Of a stretch of 64,000 nt of DNA, positions 1 through 12,819 are shown in pieces. The translations under genes were made by a program, and so were the position numbers. The stretch spans positions 19,201,447-19,265,446 of the forward strand of contig NC_092364.1 in NCBI RefSeq assembly GCF_030848805.1. The letters run 5' to 3'. The notes under the pieces are model-generated. The model did not search any database. It saw only the letters and a program-made list of their open reading frames with translations, and was not told the DNA's origin. The DNA comes from Temnothorax longispinosus (Eukaryota > Arthropoda > Insecta > Hymenoptera > Formicidae). Each line of letters starts with the position of its first letter. The first letter of the stretch is position 1.

Positions 1-650
1 TGAAAAGCAGTCCCGAGTGAATTATAGCGACTATACTATCATAATATTGTACGAAAGAACGTTTCACTGTTTTACGCAAGAGAAAATAAATTCGCGTTTG
101 CGTAAAACCGTTTTACATTTTTCGAACCACGACGGCCGTGTTGAATAATAATTTATCGTCCCAGAAAATGGATCCGTCCGGGTAGGCACGCATTTAGCGT
201 GTCGTAATGTCGTATAAATATTTTATTAACATTTTCGCGCTTCTCGTATATCTTTATAATACCGTTTCCTTTTACAAACTGTTCATTACGCTATTACGCT
301 GCTATCCTTTCACGATGTTGTTACAGTTGATGCGAGTTTCTGTAGTTTTAATTAATTCTACTTCAAGATTGACGTGGATTAAAGTACACCGCGATAAGTG
401 ATATCGCTCGACGTGCAATTCAGAGATTCGGATCAACTGCCAAAAGCAAACGCATGCCCAGACCCCACTATTTTTCGTCGCAGAATCCAACCGTAGCTCC
501 GCCGTCGCGAAAACACGGGGGGGGGTATATTTTGAGTTCTAGCCGCGGATGGATGACGGGTGTTGGTGATGAGAGGATTACGCGTTTGTTTGCGGGCCAT
601 CGTGATGATACGTAGGAAAAAACGAAAAAGAATCCGGAGAAACGAGAAAG

Positions 651-692
651 GGGAAGGGGAAGGGGGAGGGGCAGGAGGGGGAAGAGACGGCT
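651..692 (+). other. G-rich tract with quadruplex potential
   Basis: Six consecutive runs of four or more G separated by one to four bases. A further 9-G run lies at about 516-524. Confidence 0.6.
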
Positions 693-857
693 GTGCCACA
701 AGAATGTTGAGCCCGGAACAGCGGCGAGACACGCGGCGACACGTGTAGGTTGGAAGCAAAATATATAGAGATACCCAAAAGCACGCGAATGTTCTCCGCC
801 TTCGTCCCGGTCTCTCTCGCGCGACGATCCTCGTCGCCACTCTTCTTCTTCATCGCC

Positions 858-883
858 ATCGTCGTCGTCGTCGTCGTCGTCGC
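858..883. repeat. (CGT)n triplet run
   Basis: Eight perfect CGT units. It yields poly-Val or poly-Asp in chance frames. Confidence 0.9.
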
Positions 884-1747
884 CCGCGAAGTGCCCGCCT
901 CGGTTTTCCAGCTGCGCGACTTTCGTCAACGTGACGGCGGTAGCCCACCCTCGGCGCCCGTCGGCATTCCCCGCAAAAAAGCTCGACTCCCTCGCGCACA
1001 TAATGGCGTATGTTTGGCCGTTTCTCCTCCGTAGGGAACGTTTTTCAGCCGCGCGACGACGCAGAAGAACGAGCCCGGCCGATCCGAGCGGAGTCTTCTT
1101 CCGCTGTGAATGGAACCTTCTGGTTTCCGCCTACGAATGAAATTCCTCTCCCGGATCAGCTTTGTGCTTGTATATCGCGCCGGACAAGAGAAATTGGTTC
1201 GTTTCGTCGTGTTTCCGATTCGCGGATCCGTCGAGTTGCGATTCTATCGTCGATTCGGCAAATCGAAATTGGTAACAACGACAGAATGTCAGGACAATCC
1301 GATCGCGTATGTAGGTGATGTTTAAAAAATTACCGCTGCGAACAACTAAAATGGAGACCGCGTCATACAATGCGTTCGATAAAACGTTTTAAATAACAGA
1401 AGGTATACTTAAATTAATGAATACCATTTCGATTAGTTTCACGTGTAATCCTATTTTCGATTTGTTTGATCTTTGTCTCTCTAGAACCTTGGAATAACCG
1501 AGAAGGTGCGAAAACGATTAGGTAAACGCGACTTCCCAATGATGGATGTCGAGAGATATACTGTATATTTCTCGACACTCTTGAGAAATGGCAATTGAGG
1601 AAGAGCGGAGACGAGAATTCGAAGGGCGCGTTAGAGTGGCGTCGAGGCGCGGCATCACTAATTGGGTGGTACCCGTTGTCGGGAAGAGAAGAGAGGACTC
1701 GGGAGAATACTCTATGGTCCTCGACGTTTTTGTCCGTGCCACCTCGA

Positions 1748-1779
1748 CGGCGGCGGCGACGGCGGCGGCGGCGGCGGAA
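1748..1779. repeat. (CGG)n triplet run
   Basis: Ten CGG/CGA triplets. The arginine/alanine runs in overlapping frames come from this. Confidence 0.9.
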
Positions 1780-4700
1780 AAGAGAGGGTCGCGGTTGGTC
1801 GGAGTAGTTCATCACCGGGTGAATTGGCGGTGTAGCGGTCATAGCGTGAATCCTGGTCGTTCCATCACTGCTAAGAGGTCCCGGTGTTCCTCGTCTAAGC
1901 GCGCGTCGCTCCCCCTCGCGCCTCTCCTGCCGTCGTCGCCGGGCTCTCTCTTATTTCTCAGGCGGTCGCGAGGCAACCCCTTTCGACTTTCCAAAAAGAA
2001 GGTGGCGCACGACCACCGCGCACCGCATGCGTATGGACGCGAGAGGACAGGGTGTTTAATGGCCGACGATTACTCAACGGATCGAATGGGCCGCGGCACG
2101 ACCTCCGCGTAACGAAATACCAAAATAACGTTACCAATAAATATACCGAGCGCGGGGTACTCTCCTTCGGGACCCGCCTCGTCGTTTCTCGTGCCGCCAA
2201 AACGTTACTGCCGGCCCGTCTGACAAACGACATCGGAATTAATCGTCGCGCACAGCTTCATAAGAAACGCATTTTGGAACAAAAAAATTGTGTCAACGCA
2301 CTGAATTTTTCGAAATAAAAAATGCTACACCTTGTGCTTTCAAGTGGGCAGTCAAATGTACCGCATAACTGACATGCTTTGGAATCGAGAAGGTTTAACA
2401 ATTTCACAAACACCTCTCGCGTAGATGTTACCGAACGCAGATTAATGATCGTCCCACAGTTAGAGTTATAGAAGTAGTTTGATCGCGAGCAATTTGTTCT
2501 TCGAAGGAAGCAGCCGAGCGAACGCAAGCGACGACTATCGCGGCGAACGAGAACGATGGCATCCCGGCACAGGCACATAAATTACCAGGACACTCGGCAG
2601 CGAGGGGAAGTGAGTTATTTGCGTGTGACTGATGGAACGCGCCAGCTGAGGAAAGGCATCGAGGTAAAATAGCCTCGTGCGCGCGTTCTACATCACGGCG
2701 ACGTCGCCTGTTTTCGAGGTATATTCCCGCCCGGGGATAATCGCGCCCCGGTCCTCTCGATACTCCACACTTATACGGGACAATTCGCGTGGCAAAAACG
2801 GAGAAGCCGCACGCGACTCGCGGATTGACAGCTGTGCGCGGATATCGAACAGATTCTGCGCCCGATATATCCCGTGGAACGTGCATTTGTAGACGCCGTT
2901 AGGTACGCGATGGGCGGTATAATGATAAGTTACGCGCAATGCCTCTTCATTGGCTAAGTGTTTTTGGCGGGTTCGAGGCGTATCTTCAAGGAGTTACGGT
3001 GTCATTACGCGTTATTACATTTTGCATAATAGCCATATGCGCGTATGTGGAAAGACATCGTGCATATTTAGTAAAAAAATTAATGTAGCAAGGACGCGAA
3101 GCGTTATTATGACGACTTAAGTTGATGCTCATCCTGAACTTGGCTTTTACCTGCTACGACATAAGATAAACTTGATGCCAGCATAATTAAATAAGCTATA
3201 TAATGCAGAATAGATATACAGGATAAAGTCTTTTCGCGGGTCCTGCGCTTTGCGAGCCCGGGCCCGGAAATATATGCTAACCTGTTCGTAAGTTAATGGC
3301 ACCATTAATTAGCTTCGTTTCGTTAAAGCGAGGCACGAAATCTTGTCGTTGCGCGGGAGGGAATTAAGTGAAATAATTAGACAAATTAGGACAGGCGGCA
3401 AGGGTGGCTGGCTGAAGGAATCATTTATCATTAAGATCCGCTATTAATTCCTCGTTAATTCCTCCTTTCCTCGTCAAGCAAGATAAACGAGTGGCTCGAA
3501 GGTCTCGTAACTCCGCTCGCGGGGTCTGCAAGAGGCACCAGGCAGGAGGACCAGAATGAAGGAGCGAGAGAGAGAGGGCAAAAAAAAAAGGAGGAGGAAA
3601 AAGAGAGAGGACTCCGTTAGGCGAGATACGAGTCCGATAGAGCGGCGATTGCATATATCGCGCATACAAAGAGAACTGCGACGTCTCACACTGACGAGCG
3701 TATAATAAATCAGTTAGAATCCGTATGAAGTACGATGTAGATCTACAAGAGATCAACGCGATTAGACGCGCGAGGAACGTGTACGAGGAAGAAAGTGCAT
3801 CGGATGGTGGAAGGAAATGAGAAAAAAAATGCTCGGTCGCGGGAAAGAGGCGAAGAAAAAAAAGAGAGAAAAAGAGAAGGAGGGAGGGCGGAAATATACG
3901 CGAGAGCGATTATTATGCTACCGATGCCACGAGCGAGAGCTGTTTGTCTTGAGCTTTGAGGAGAAAAGCGAACCCCTTCTCAAACACATCCTCGAGTGGC
4001 TCTCGACGGGAAGCTCGGTACTCTCCTCGAACAGGCGAGGGCCATCGTAATATCGTACATCCCCGAGGAACTCGTGACCACTCTCTTTCTCTTTCTCTCT
4101 CTCCCTTTCCTGCAAGAGAGAGGCCTTGATGTTTTGTCGGCCCCCTTCAGAATTCACGAAAAAGAGCAACATTAGCCCTCAGTGTCTGTGTACATTGCAT
4201 GCATGGCCTTTCAAGGATTTCCATATGAGCCCTTCTCGTGACACTGAAGCGAAGCATCGTTGAGAAAGAGGAGGAGGCAAAGCACCGCTTGATAATGTAT
4301 TTATACGATATGTACACACAAAGCTTGTCAAAGTTAAATCTTACGAAATAGCCTAATGTTGTGTGTTAATTGCTTATTTCTTTATTCATCTATTTAAATG
4401 TATGTCAAAACTCTTTGCAGTATTGCTAATAACGTACAGTCAGCATCGTCTTTGAATTCGCGACGCGTTTTTTCGCTGTAGCTCCAATTAAAAAATAATC
4501 AGATTACTCGTTTATTACATTGTGATGTTGAAACTTTTGGCAAAATTTAATGACACACTCGCACGTTCGTATCGCCTCAAATTATCCGGCGAATACAAGA
4601 AGCTCCCGAATGTCGCGCTACCAGCAAACGCGGTGAAACACGTGCGGATAACGTATACGAGAGCGTGCGATTGAGTCAGAGGAACTCGTACGTTAGGGTC

Positions 4701-5976
4701 TTGATGTGGCGAGACTAACCAATGCACGGCTCGTTGCCGCTGTCACCGCAGCACTATCTCACTCGTTTCGTCCCCGCATAAACCCCGCGCGACGCACCCA
4801 CGCACCCACCAGCCGTATGTTTGAATAGACGTATATATCGGCCCCGGTCCGCGCGATGAGGGCCCTATACGCGCCGTCCTCATAAGGCACGGCGACTGAG
4901 TATTTATTAAGCGTGGCCTTCGTGCCGACAGTTATGACGTGGAGGCCCGCGTTTATTTGTTTCCGTGGCACGGCAAGGAGGAGCCGTTGATATCTATACT
5001 GTCGGTCTCTTCTCAATAGAGAATGAGAGAGAAAAGGTGGAGCAGCGATGGTTCGACGTACTTGGAATCGAGAGATAAAAATTCATTTCGAGGTCGTCTA
5101 TCCTAATAATAAGAATTTCAGTGACGCTTCCATTTTTCGTAAACGCCCGAATTCTGGGCATATCAAATCTTTATAATTAAGAAAATTGAAGGAAAAATAT
5201 CGAATATTGTTTCTTAGAGCGTTGAAAAAAAGCTTCAGATAAATGTTTCAATTATAAAATAATTGCCATTGATCTGGAGGAAATAAGATCGACTTATAGT
5301 TGCTTGATGTTTGTTCCAGTTTTTTAGAGACGTGTCTAGAAGAACGGTAGTATTGTGAGATCGTTACATATTGTTTTACGATGGCGCACGAACCGTCGCG
5401 CCATTATGATCCTTCAATTGCACCGACGGAGATCGCTCGTCGGCCGCAATCGGCCACTCCGGAAATTAGTTCTCGCCGGATATTTTCTGCGAAGCCTGTA
5501 TATCCGTATCCTGCGGTTCTTGCATATCTATCAATCACCACCGCCGCCGCAACCACCGTCGCCGTCGCTATCGACGATAGTTAATCTGTTCCGGAGGCTA
5601 TGATCGTGTTCATTGCGCGAAACAAACGTAGCATGTTACAAGCACCGTTCGCCACGACGCGCGACGAGTATATGCATCTGCGAAGAACTTGAGTAAAGTT
5701 GAAACTAAATACCTATACTCGAGCAAGTCCTCAATAGTGTAATGCATCCATTTCTCGAGCATGTGCATTAAAAATTCTTTAAGTCCAACTTGCTCAATTT
5801 CGATAAAAGCGGTAGATCACAACGAGAAACTCGTAATATCCCTTTACAAATTCACATATGATTCTAAGTCCGGTTGGATGACTTTCGCTCTTCCGCGAAA
5901 GCGAATTTGCGCGATATTTCGCTCGTACGCCCACGATTTAACCTCTGCCGTACGTATCCTACACGAATATCTAAGT

Positions 5977-5980
<4 letters not shown>

Positions 5981-6028
<48 letters not shown>
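5981..6028. repeat. (GA)n microsatellite
   Basis: About 24 uninterrupted GA units. Confidence 0.97.
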
Positions 6029-6034
<6 letters not shown>

Positions 6035-9000
6035 TGCGTGAATTTATATGTAGATTCTTCGTACAGTGCGTGTCTACAGTCTTGCCATATTTATTTCCCG
6101 ACCTTTCGGACACCGCGTTATACGTAAAGCATCGCACTGCGGAAGATGGACGGAGGAAGTCAGAAGCGAGAAGAGTGCGAAGAAGACGAGGTACTCCGCG
6201 TCGCGACGTCCACCCTTATTCGATCATCAGTTTGTCATGCGTCAGGGAAGCTACCGAGCGCTAACCAGGAGGGGTTGCACCTGCCGCCACGTTGTCACGA
6301 GGCTGGCCCGAAAGATAAACGGGTCGCCTTAAGTCGCCGCATTAATTACCGATTCCGAGTCGGAGCACCTACCGGTACGTTTCGTTCAGTTGGGCTGGGG
6401 TAAGCCACGAGGAAAGCGTTCAGCTTCTCTCTTTCTCCGTCTCTCTTTCTCTCTCTCTCTTCCCTTACCCCGTCTCATTTAACTTGATATAAATTTCCTA
6501 ACATTTCCCCTCGCCATGGACATCGTGTGGCTCGCTGCCGCATATAAAACGCACGAGCGACCCCGCCACGTCGTTTTCTTTCTTTCTCTCTTTCTCTTTC
6601 ACCTTAATGTCCGTTGTTCCTATCTTCCTCATTGCTTGGTGTTATTATTAGGGCCATGCCCGAAGCCACAAATAATGTCGCCGGCTTGGTGAGTGACGCG
6701 GTGACGCTGGCCGAGGGCAGGGGAATGCTTAGGATGATCCACGAGTCTTAAGTCTTGCCGTCGCGCTATTTAAGATTTTCTCATAGATTCAGTCGGCAAT
6801 AAAGACGCAATAAATTAGAAAGAGAAAATTGATGTCGTGCGAAAAAAATAAATATCGGTAAACGTAGTTGTTTAAGAATTTAAGATCACCGGGTGACTAA
6901 AAATATTTATTATATAATAAATATGTGGAAAACCGAGTACTACAAAAACAAATGGAAAATATATAATAAAAGATAATCAAATATGTAGTATCGTGTAATG
7001 TATAATAAAAGAGAATATTTCACGCGTATAATATCAATTATTTCAAATTAAATACTGATCCGTCTTGAAGACTGAAAAATGAATCAAATATTCACTTAAC
7101 CAGTCAGCATGCCTGAAGTGTAATCTGAATCAGCGTCTGCATTCGGTTCGCTTGAAAATTACAAGTAGGTTCATCGGCTCGAGGGCCACTGCTATTCGTG
7201 AGAGAAAGTGCACCGCAGGGGTGCGTTCGTTCCCACCGGTCGGTGCGGGGTATCTCGGAAGACGGCGTCACGAAATTAATTGGATGGGTGTTAAATCCGA
7301 CAGTGTGCTCGTCTGACTTTCGCACCGTGCCTTTCCTTATCGCGCTCATTTATACGTTTCAATAAGATGACGATGCTTAAAACGGGGAAAGATCGACCGA
7401 GGTATAATGTATGAGGACATTTTATTGAGGCGTTGTTAAATGCGCGGTCCAATTAATATCAATCTGACGATACCACGAGAGACAATCAATTATAATCGAC
7501 CAGCTGTTTTATTGTAACCTGACAGTTTCGAACGACAATAATTATAAAAAAAAATCTCATACTGAGAAAATTTAAATTGTTAAAACAAAATATTTAATGA
7601 ATCTGACTTAATTGATAATTATACCACTGGCTATCAATCTACCGCGCTCAAGTCTGCCGTAAAATTCTTATTGACCGTGAAAGGGAACAGAAACGGTAGG
7701 CGAGCAGAGGAGGAAAGGAGTAGAGCCAGGTGCCCGTGCGTTTGTTAAACGCTCGATCGGCCACACAGAGACGGGGGCCCGGGGGCGCAAAAAGATGCGT
7801 GTGGCATCCGCGGTGGCTCATTAACCGAGCTGCCTCTAAATTGGCCCCGCGGCAGCTCCGCAGCTACTTCTTAGGCAACCCGTGGAATATTTATACCCGC
7901 CGCGTGGCGAAGACTGACCGTCCATCCGTCCGTTCAAACCGTTCAATTCGTCCAAACAGACTCGAGGAACGGACTCTGAAATTCTTATCGGTGATGATTT
8001 ACGCAGTCGCACCCGCCGAAATTGCCCGCGCCGTATGGCGCAATTTATTCCGCGCGACTGACCCACTTTCGTACGATATTATCAACTCAGCTGACTGATT
8101 TACGGAGATGAAAATGGAATAAACTCTCCGAGAGTGAGAGAGAGAGAGAGAGAACTTAATCTCGAATATAATACCTTACTAATAACATTTCATTAATTAT
8201 TATATTAAAATATATTAATATATAATTGTACTAATATATGCCTTATTTTTCTTATTCTTTAAGGCGTTCATGACTCTTTGCCATCTATAAATATGGAGGC
8301 TATTTTGTAACATCGCAATTTTTTCCTCGAAATAAAGAGAAAAAGAAAGAAATTGCAGGGAGAAGGGGGCGTGAGCAAAAGCGAGTGCTTTACTGCGCTT
8401 CGAGAGTAAATCGTAAAGATCGGCTCTCTCTCTCTCTCTCTCGCCGTGCGCGGGATCGGATAGGCCGCGACGTAAGTTACCTCCGCCATCGTCGTAGGTA
8501 AACTTATCGGCCACGGCGAGATGGCGAGTGACTTTTTCCGCCGTGGCTCGTGTTCCTGATTTACGAACCATGAGTTCAACGTGGCGGGTATAGGTAGGTA
8601 AGAGAGCGTGTGTACACATACGAGTACGTGGAGGACGCTTACTTAGACGGCGGTAACGCTTTACGCGGCTTTTAACGGTATATACACCGCCGTAGCGAGG
8701 CGATACATATGTATATATAATGATGCCCCTCCCGTAAATTGCTTAAGATCGGCCCTTATAATCTCGATTCGAGTGTAACCAATCTCGATATCGCTCGACA
8801 GCATTAACGGGTCTTCACTCGAACCGGAAAATTGGAATACCGCGATATAGCGGAAGATAATCGATCAAACGAAAAATGTAGATAGACTGTGCAAATATCC
8901 TCGTATCAGATATGTCCTCGATGAAATTTATCTGATATCACAAATTGATAAGTATCGCGAGACGATAGCGTTAGAAATGTTGCTTAATTTTGGAACAATA

Positions 9001-12000
9001 GTTGGCGCGAGAAGGATCCAAACCAAACGCGTGCAAGGAATATCATGATTTTTAAAAATCCTCACAACGCGTTAATAAAAACGGTTATAATCTTGCTTGC
9101 AATTTGGTGGTAAAATCGCATGTTACTCCGCCGCACGAAAGTGCCTGTCGAGCAACAGGACACGGAATGTTAATATAATCGCCGGGAGAAGGGTCCCGCG
9201 ATCCTGATGTCCTCAATTGATATCGTCGTTTTAACGATCTACTTATACAAGGTGTTATATCGCGGTATTTTCCACAACTTGTACGTCTCGTATATCTTAA
9301 CCACTACGAAGGAACCGAAAGGTAATTATAATTCCGCACTGGATTACAATATCCGCAATGTGTATATGAAGTAGCAGCACGGATATACACGGTTTGCGAC
9401 ACACAATAATACGGTATAATAAACGCGCAGTAAGCAAACGGTATCATACTATCGTGCCGTTGTAAGAGGAAAGGGTACAAGTGGTGCAGCTGCTAGTTAT
9501 CACTACACCAAATTCAGCCTATGGCGACTCGGCGAAACGGTGTTATAACAATACAAATACATGTTTAATATCGTAATCACGTAGTTTGAAAGAATACGCA
9601 ATAATACATTTGCCGCGTTTTAAGAAAACGTTAAAATTAAGCGCGAACGAAAAGCTAAGAAGAGAAATGAACGACTATAAAGTTTCGACGTTTCCAGAGA
9701 TATTTCAAGATCGCTTTTCTAAGCGATTTCTCTATGGGAGTAGCGTTTCTGTTTACTTGTTAGCGACCCCGTTCCTGGCGCCAGTTTCCCATCGCGGATA
9801 TATATTTTCTCTGGGCGTGATTAGTTAAACGTCGTTAGGATCGCGGGTGACAGCAGTCCTCGTGGCGCAAGCGCCAAAACCTGGAAGCGATTTATAAGCA
9901 TCCCACTACTACGGTGCAGCATTGAGTCGAAGGAGTTCTCGAATTGGTAAGAAGAAACCAGCCCCATTTCAACCGCGTCCCTTTTCCCCTCCGCCTCCTC
10001 CGCCCTCGCTAGCGCGTGACCGAAAATATTTCTCGACGAATCACTCGTCGTTCGTGGCCTAATTGGCTGAACCCCATACAAAACTACAGCGTCGGGCGCC
10101 GGCAAGAAACGTGCCTGTATATGAGCGCTGCATTCGTAGTACGTGATAGAACATCAAGATTAAAAAGTACATTAAAATTAACTTTAATTAACTTTTATGT
10201 TTTATAACTTATGTTATAAAAATAACGAAAATAAAAATTATATAGATTTAAAAGCAGAAAATTAATTCCGTTTCTAAATTTCTGGTAGTGTTGATGATTC
10301 CACATTGCAAATACATCGTCAAACTTTAAATTTTAGCGATTAGAGCTTGACTAATTAATCTAACCGCAAGTTCTTTCGCGAGACACAATAATATGATATA
10401 ATATATATGTGTGTACGTATATAGGACCTCGCGGAAGTACCAAATTTCCTGTTGCAAGAGACACAAGGTATAGTGAGCCGACGCCAGCTAGTCGTCGAGG
10501 CGTTGCTGCTGATCAATCACGAGGAGTCGTCGATCCGGCCCCTTCGGCCTCATCCCCGGCCCCCCTATGCGGTAGATAAATGACAGGACGTGGAGCTGGC
10601 GGCGTCGCGCGTGGTCCTTGCGAGGACCCGCTCGTGTTCTCACGTATCTTACGAGACGAGCGGCCCGTAACGTAACACCAACAGGTCGCGGCTGGGGTGG
10701 CTCGGCGATTGGCGAAGGGTGGTCAATGTTTAGCCTGACAGCAAGTGTTCTCTAGAGTATCGCGATCTCTTTTGTTGCGCGCCGATGCGAGTCCTGCCAA
10801 CGTCCTCCAGTGGCTTCGGCCGGCTCGTAAATAGCCGACTGGTGCAACACGGCTTTGCGGAAACATGCGTGCAGCACGTGTTGCGACGCATTTTCACATG
10901 CCGTTGCGTGACTACTTGAGATTCACCAGATACCAGTCCGCCGATCGAGTTTCTCGAGTGCACTTAGTTCACGCGAAATGGCGGATGCATCTTTGCGGGA
11001 TGCATCTTTGAACTTGGGCAAGTCGATGAGGGACTTGATTTAGTTTACGTCACTTGTAGAAACATAAACGTTTTTCACATTATAATGAGAAAGTAGTATC
11101 CTAGTATGTGGAAACAAGCTCCTGAGCTCAAGCTGTCCTTAAGCTGATGAAGCACTCGAGAACTCGAGATGTCTCTCTCGTTAACCTACTGGAATTCAGG
11201 GCGGCGTCGAGTAAACGTTAACAGAGTCGCCAGATTCTCTAGTCCGGATATAACTGTCACCCGAGACGGCGTTGTACGTTATGCTAATAATTAGGAGATT
11301 CACGCCCACGCTAGTCTCGCTTCCTGAAACTATTTAGTTGCCGAGTAGTCTCCCGAGATCCAGATTCTCTTCGTGGATTACGATCAAATGTATTTTAAAG
11401 CAAAAAAGAAGAAAACCAAAAAAAGTATACCAATTTTATAATGCAATAAAAATATTCAATTACTCTAGTTTCCAATAGAGAAAATCTGTAAAAGCATCAC
11501 GGATGAGATATAAATTTTCCTGTCTAAGATTTCACATTCTATTTCTTATCTAGAATATAGGATTATGATTTATTTATGAATGTGGATATTTATAGACGGC
11601 AGCTTATCTCTCGCACAGAAAAAAAATCGTGAATAAACTTTCTTTCTACCCTTTCCGCGATAGTTGATAGAAGCTGTGCAGTTCCGCTAGGTGTAAATTA
11701 CGAGGCAGACTCGTGGCTTCATTTCGGGCGACATTTCGAGGAAGGAAGGCGTTACCGTACCCTGTAGACGGAATCGAGTAACTAATGTAAGAACGGGAAA
11801 CTCGGGGACGATTCAGGCAACGGAAATGTCTCCAGTAAACTACTAATCACCATAAACCACCGGGCTACACGTGTTACGAATTCTCGGCGTAGAGAAATCA
11901 CTGCGCCTCTCTGTACCTCTCTCGCGTTTGTCGTCCCCTCGGGGAAACCTCAGACGTTTACCTCAGCGCTTCTCTCGGCTTCTTGGTACTGCCCTCTCGT

Positions 12001-12760
12001 GTAATATTCCTCTAGCGAGCAACGCACCCCCCATTACAATGTCTGTGACCGGCGACGATATATCCTTCGACGCGACACCAAAGTCACATGGCCACTGTCA
12101 CATGGTCGTTTATAGAACGATATATTAAAAATATAAATTAAGTGCAATAACGCGCGAAAAAGTGCGGGCAAATTTATTCTGACTGATTATATCCTCTTCA
12201 ATTAATATAGATATCGAAACGTAAACCTGTCCCGCGATATTTATCAACGCATATCGAGACACCTGCGTGGGGTCTACGTGGAATAAATAAGCATCAGCCA
12301 AAAAATGCATTCTTCACCGAGTGATCTAACACGCCATGCATCAGTGGATATATTTCTCTTTTCTTGCCGGTCGATTTCGATGTCGGCGTATACGATCGCC
12401 CGATTCGCATGGCGATAATTCTAGCTAATCTATCGCAGCGTGTCGATGGGCAATCGATTGCACGCTCAGGCACGGGAGGACGAAGGGAAGAGGGTAGGAG
12501 CAGGCGAAGTACCGGGTGCAACTGCATAGCCGCGTCCCACTGTGGAGATTTTAGCCGAACAAACACGCCCACGGGGTAACGCATCCTCCTAAGTCGTCGA
12601 CATAGCGTACGAAGACACAAGATACTGTCTTTCTCCCTCTCTCTCTCTCCTTCGGAGGCGAGAGGACACGAAGGGGAAAAGGGAGAGACATTCGTCTCGC
12701 ATTAGCATATACACGACGAACGAGAGAGAGGTGCAACGCAAGGAGGGTGAGGGGAACATG

Positions 12761-12766
<6 letters not shown>
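6029..12766. other. Non-coding DNA, no gene recognised
   Basis: It contains CT-rich DNA near 6425-6480 and 6570-6600 and AT-rich DNA at 6780-7080 and 8160-8240. No frame has recognisable features. Confidence 0.5.

Positions 12767-12818
<52 letters not shown>
12767..12818. repeat. (AG)n microsatellite
   Basis: About 26 uninterrupted AG units. The serine/leucine-only frames across it are artefacts. Confidence 0.97.

Positions 12819-12819
<1 letters not shown>

Larger units (their letters stand above)
1..5980. other. Non-coding DNA, likely within the large sowah intron 6
   Basis: No exon is recognised. It holds the G-rich tract, the CGT and CGG triplet runs, and GA-rich patches near 3550-3620 and 3810-3900. 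If sowah continues past the left edge, this is intron. Confidence 0.5.

Noticed and set aside
4882..4900. TAAGGCACG, resembling the miR-124 seed
   Set aside because: Diverges after nine bases (GTGAATGCC is missing) and has no miR-124 style hairpin.
11758..11780. TACCCTGTAGA, the first 11 bases of miR-10
   Set aside because: The remaining mature sequence does not match and no hairpin surrounds it.
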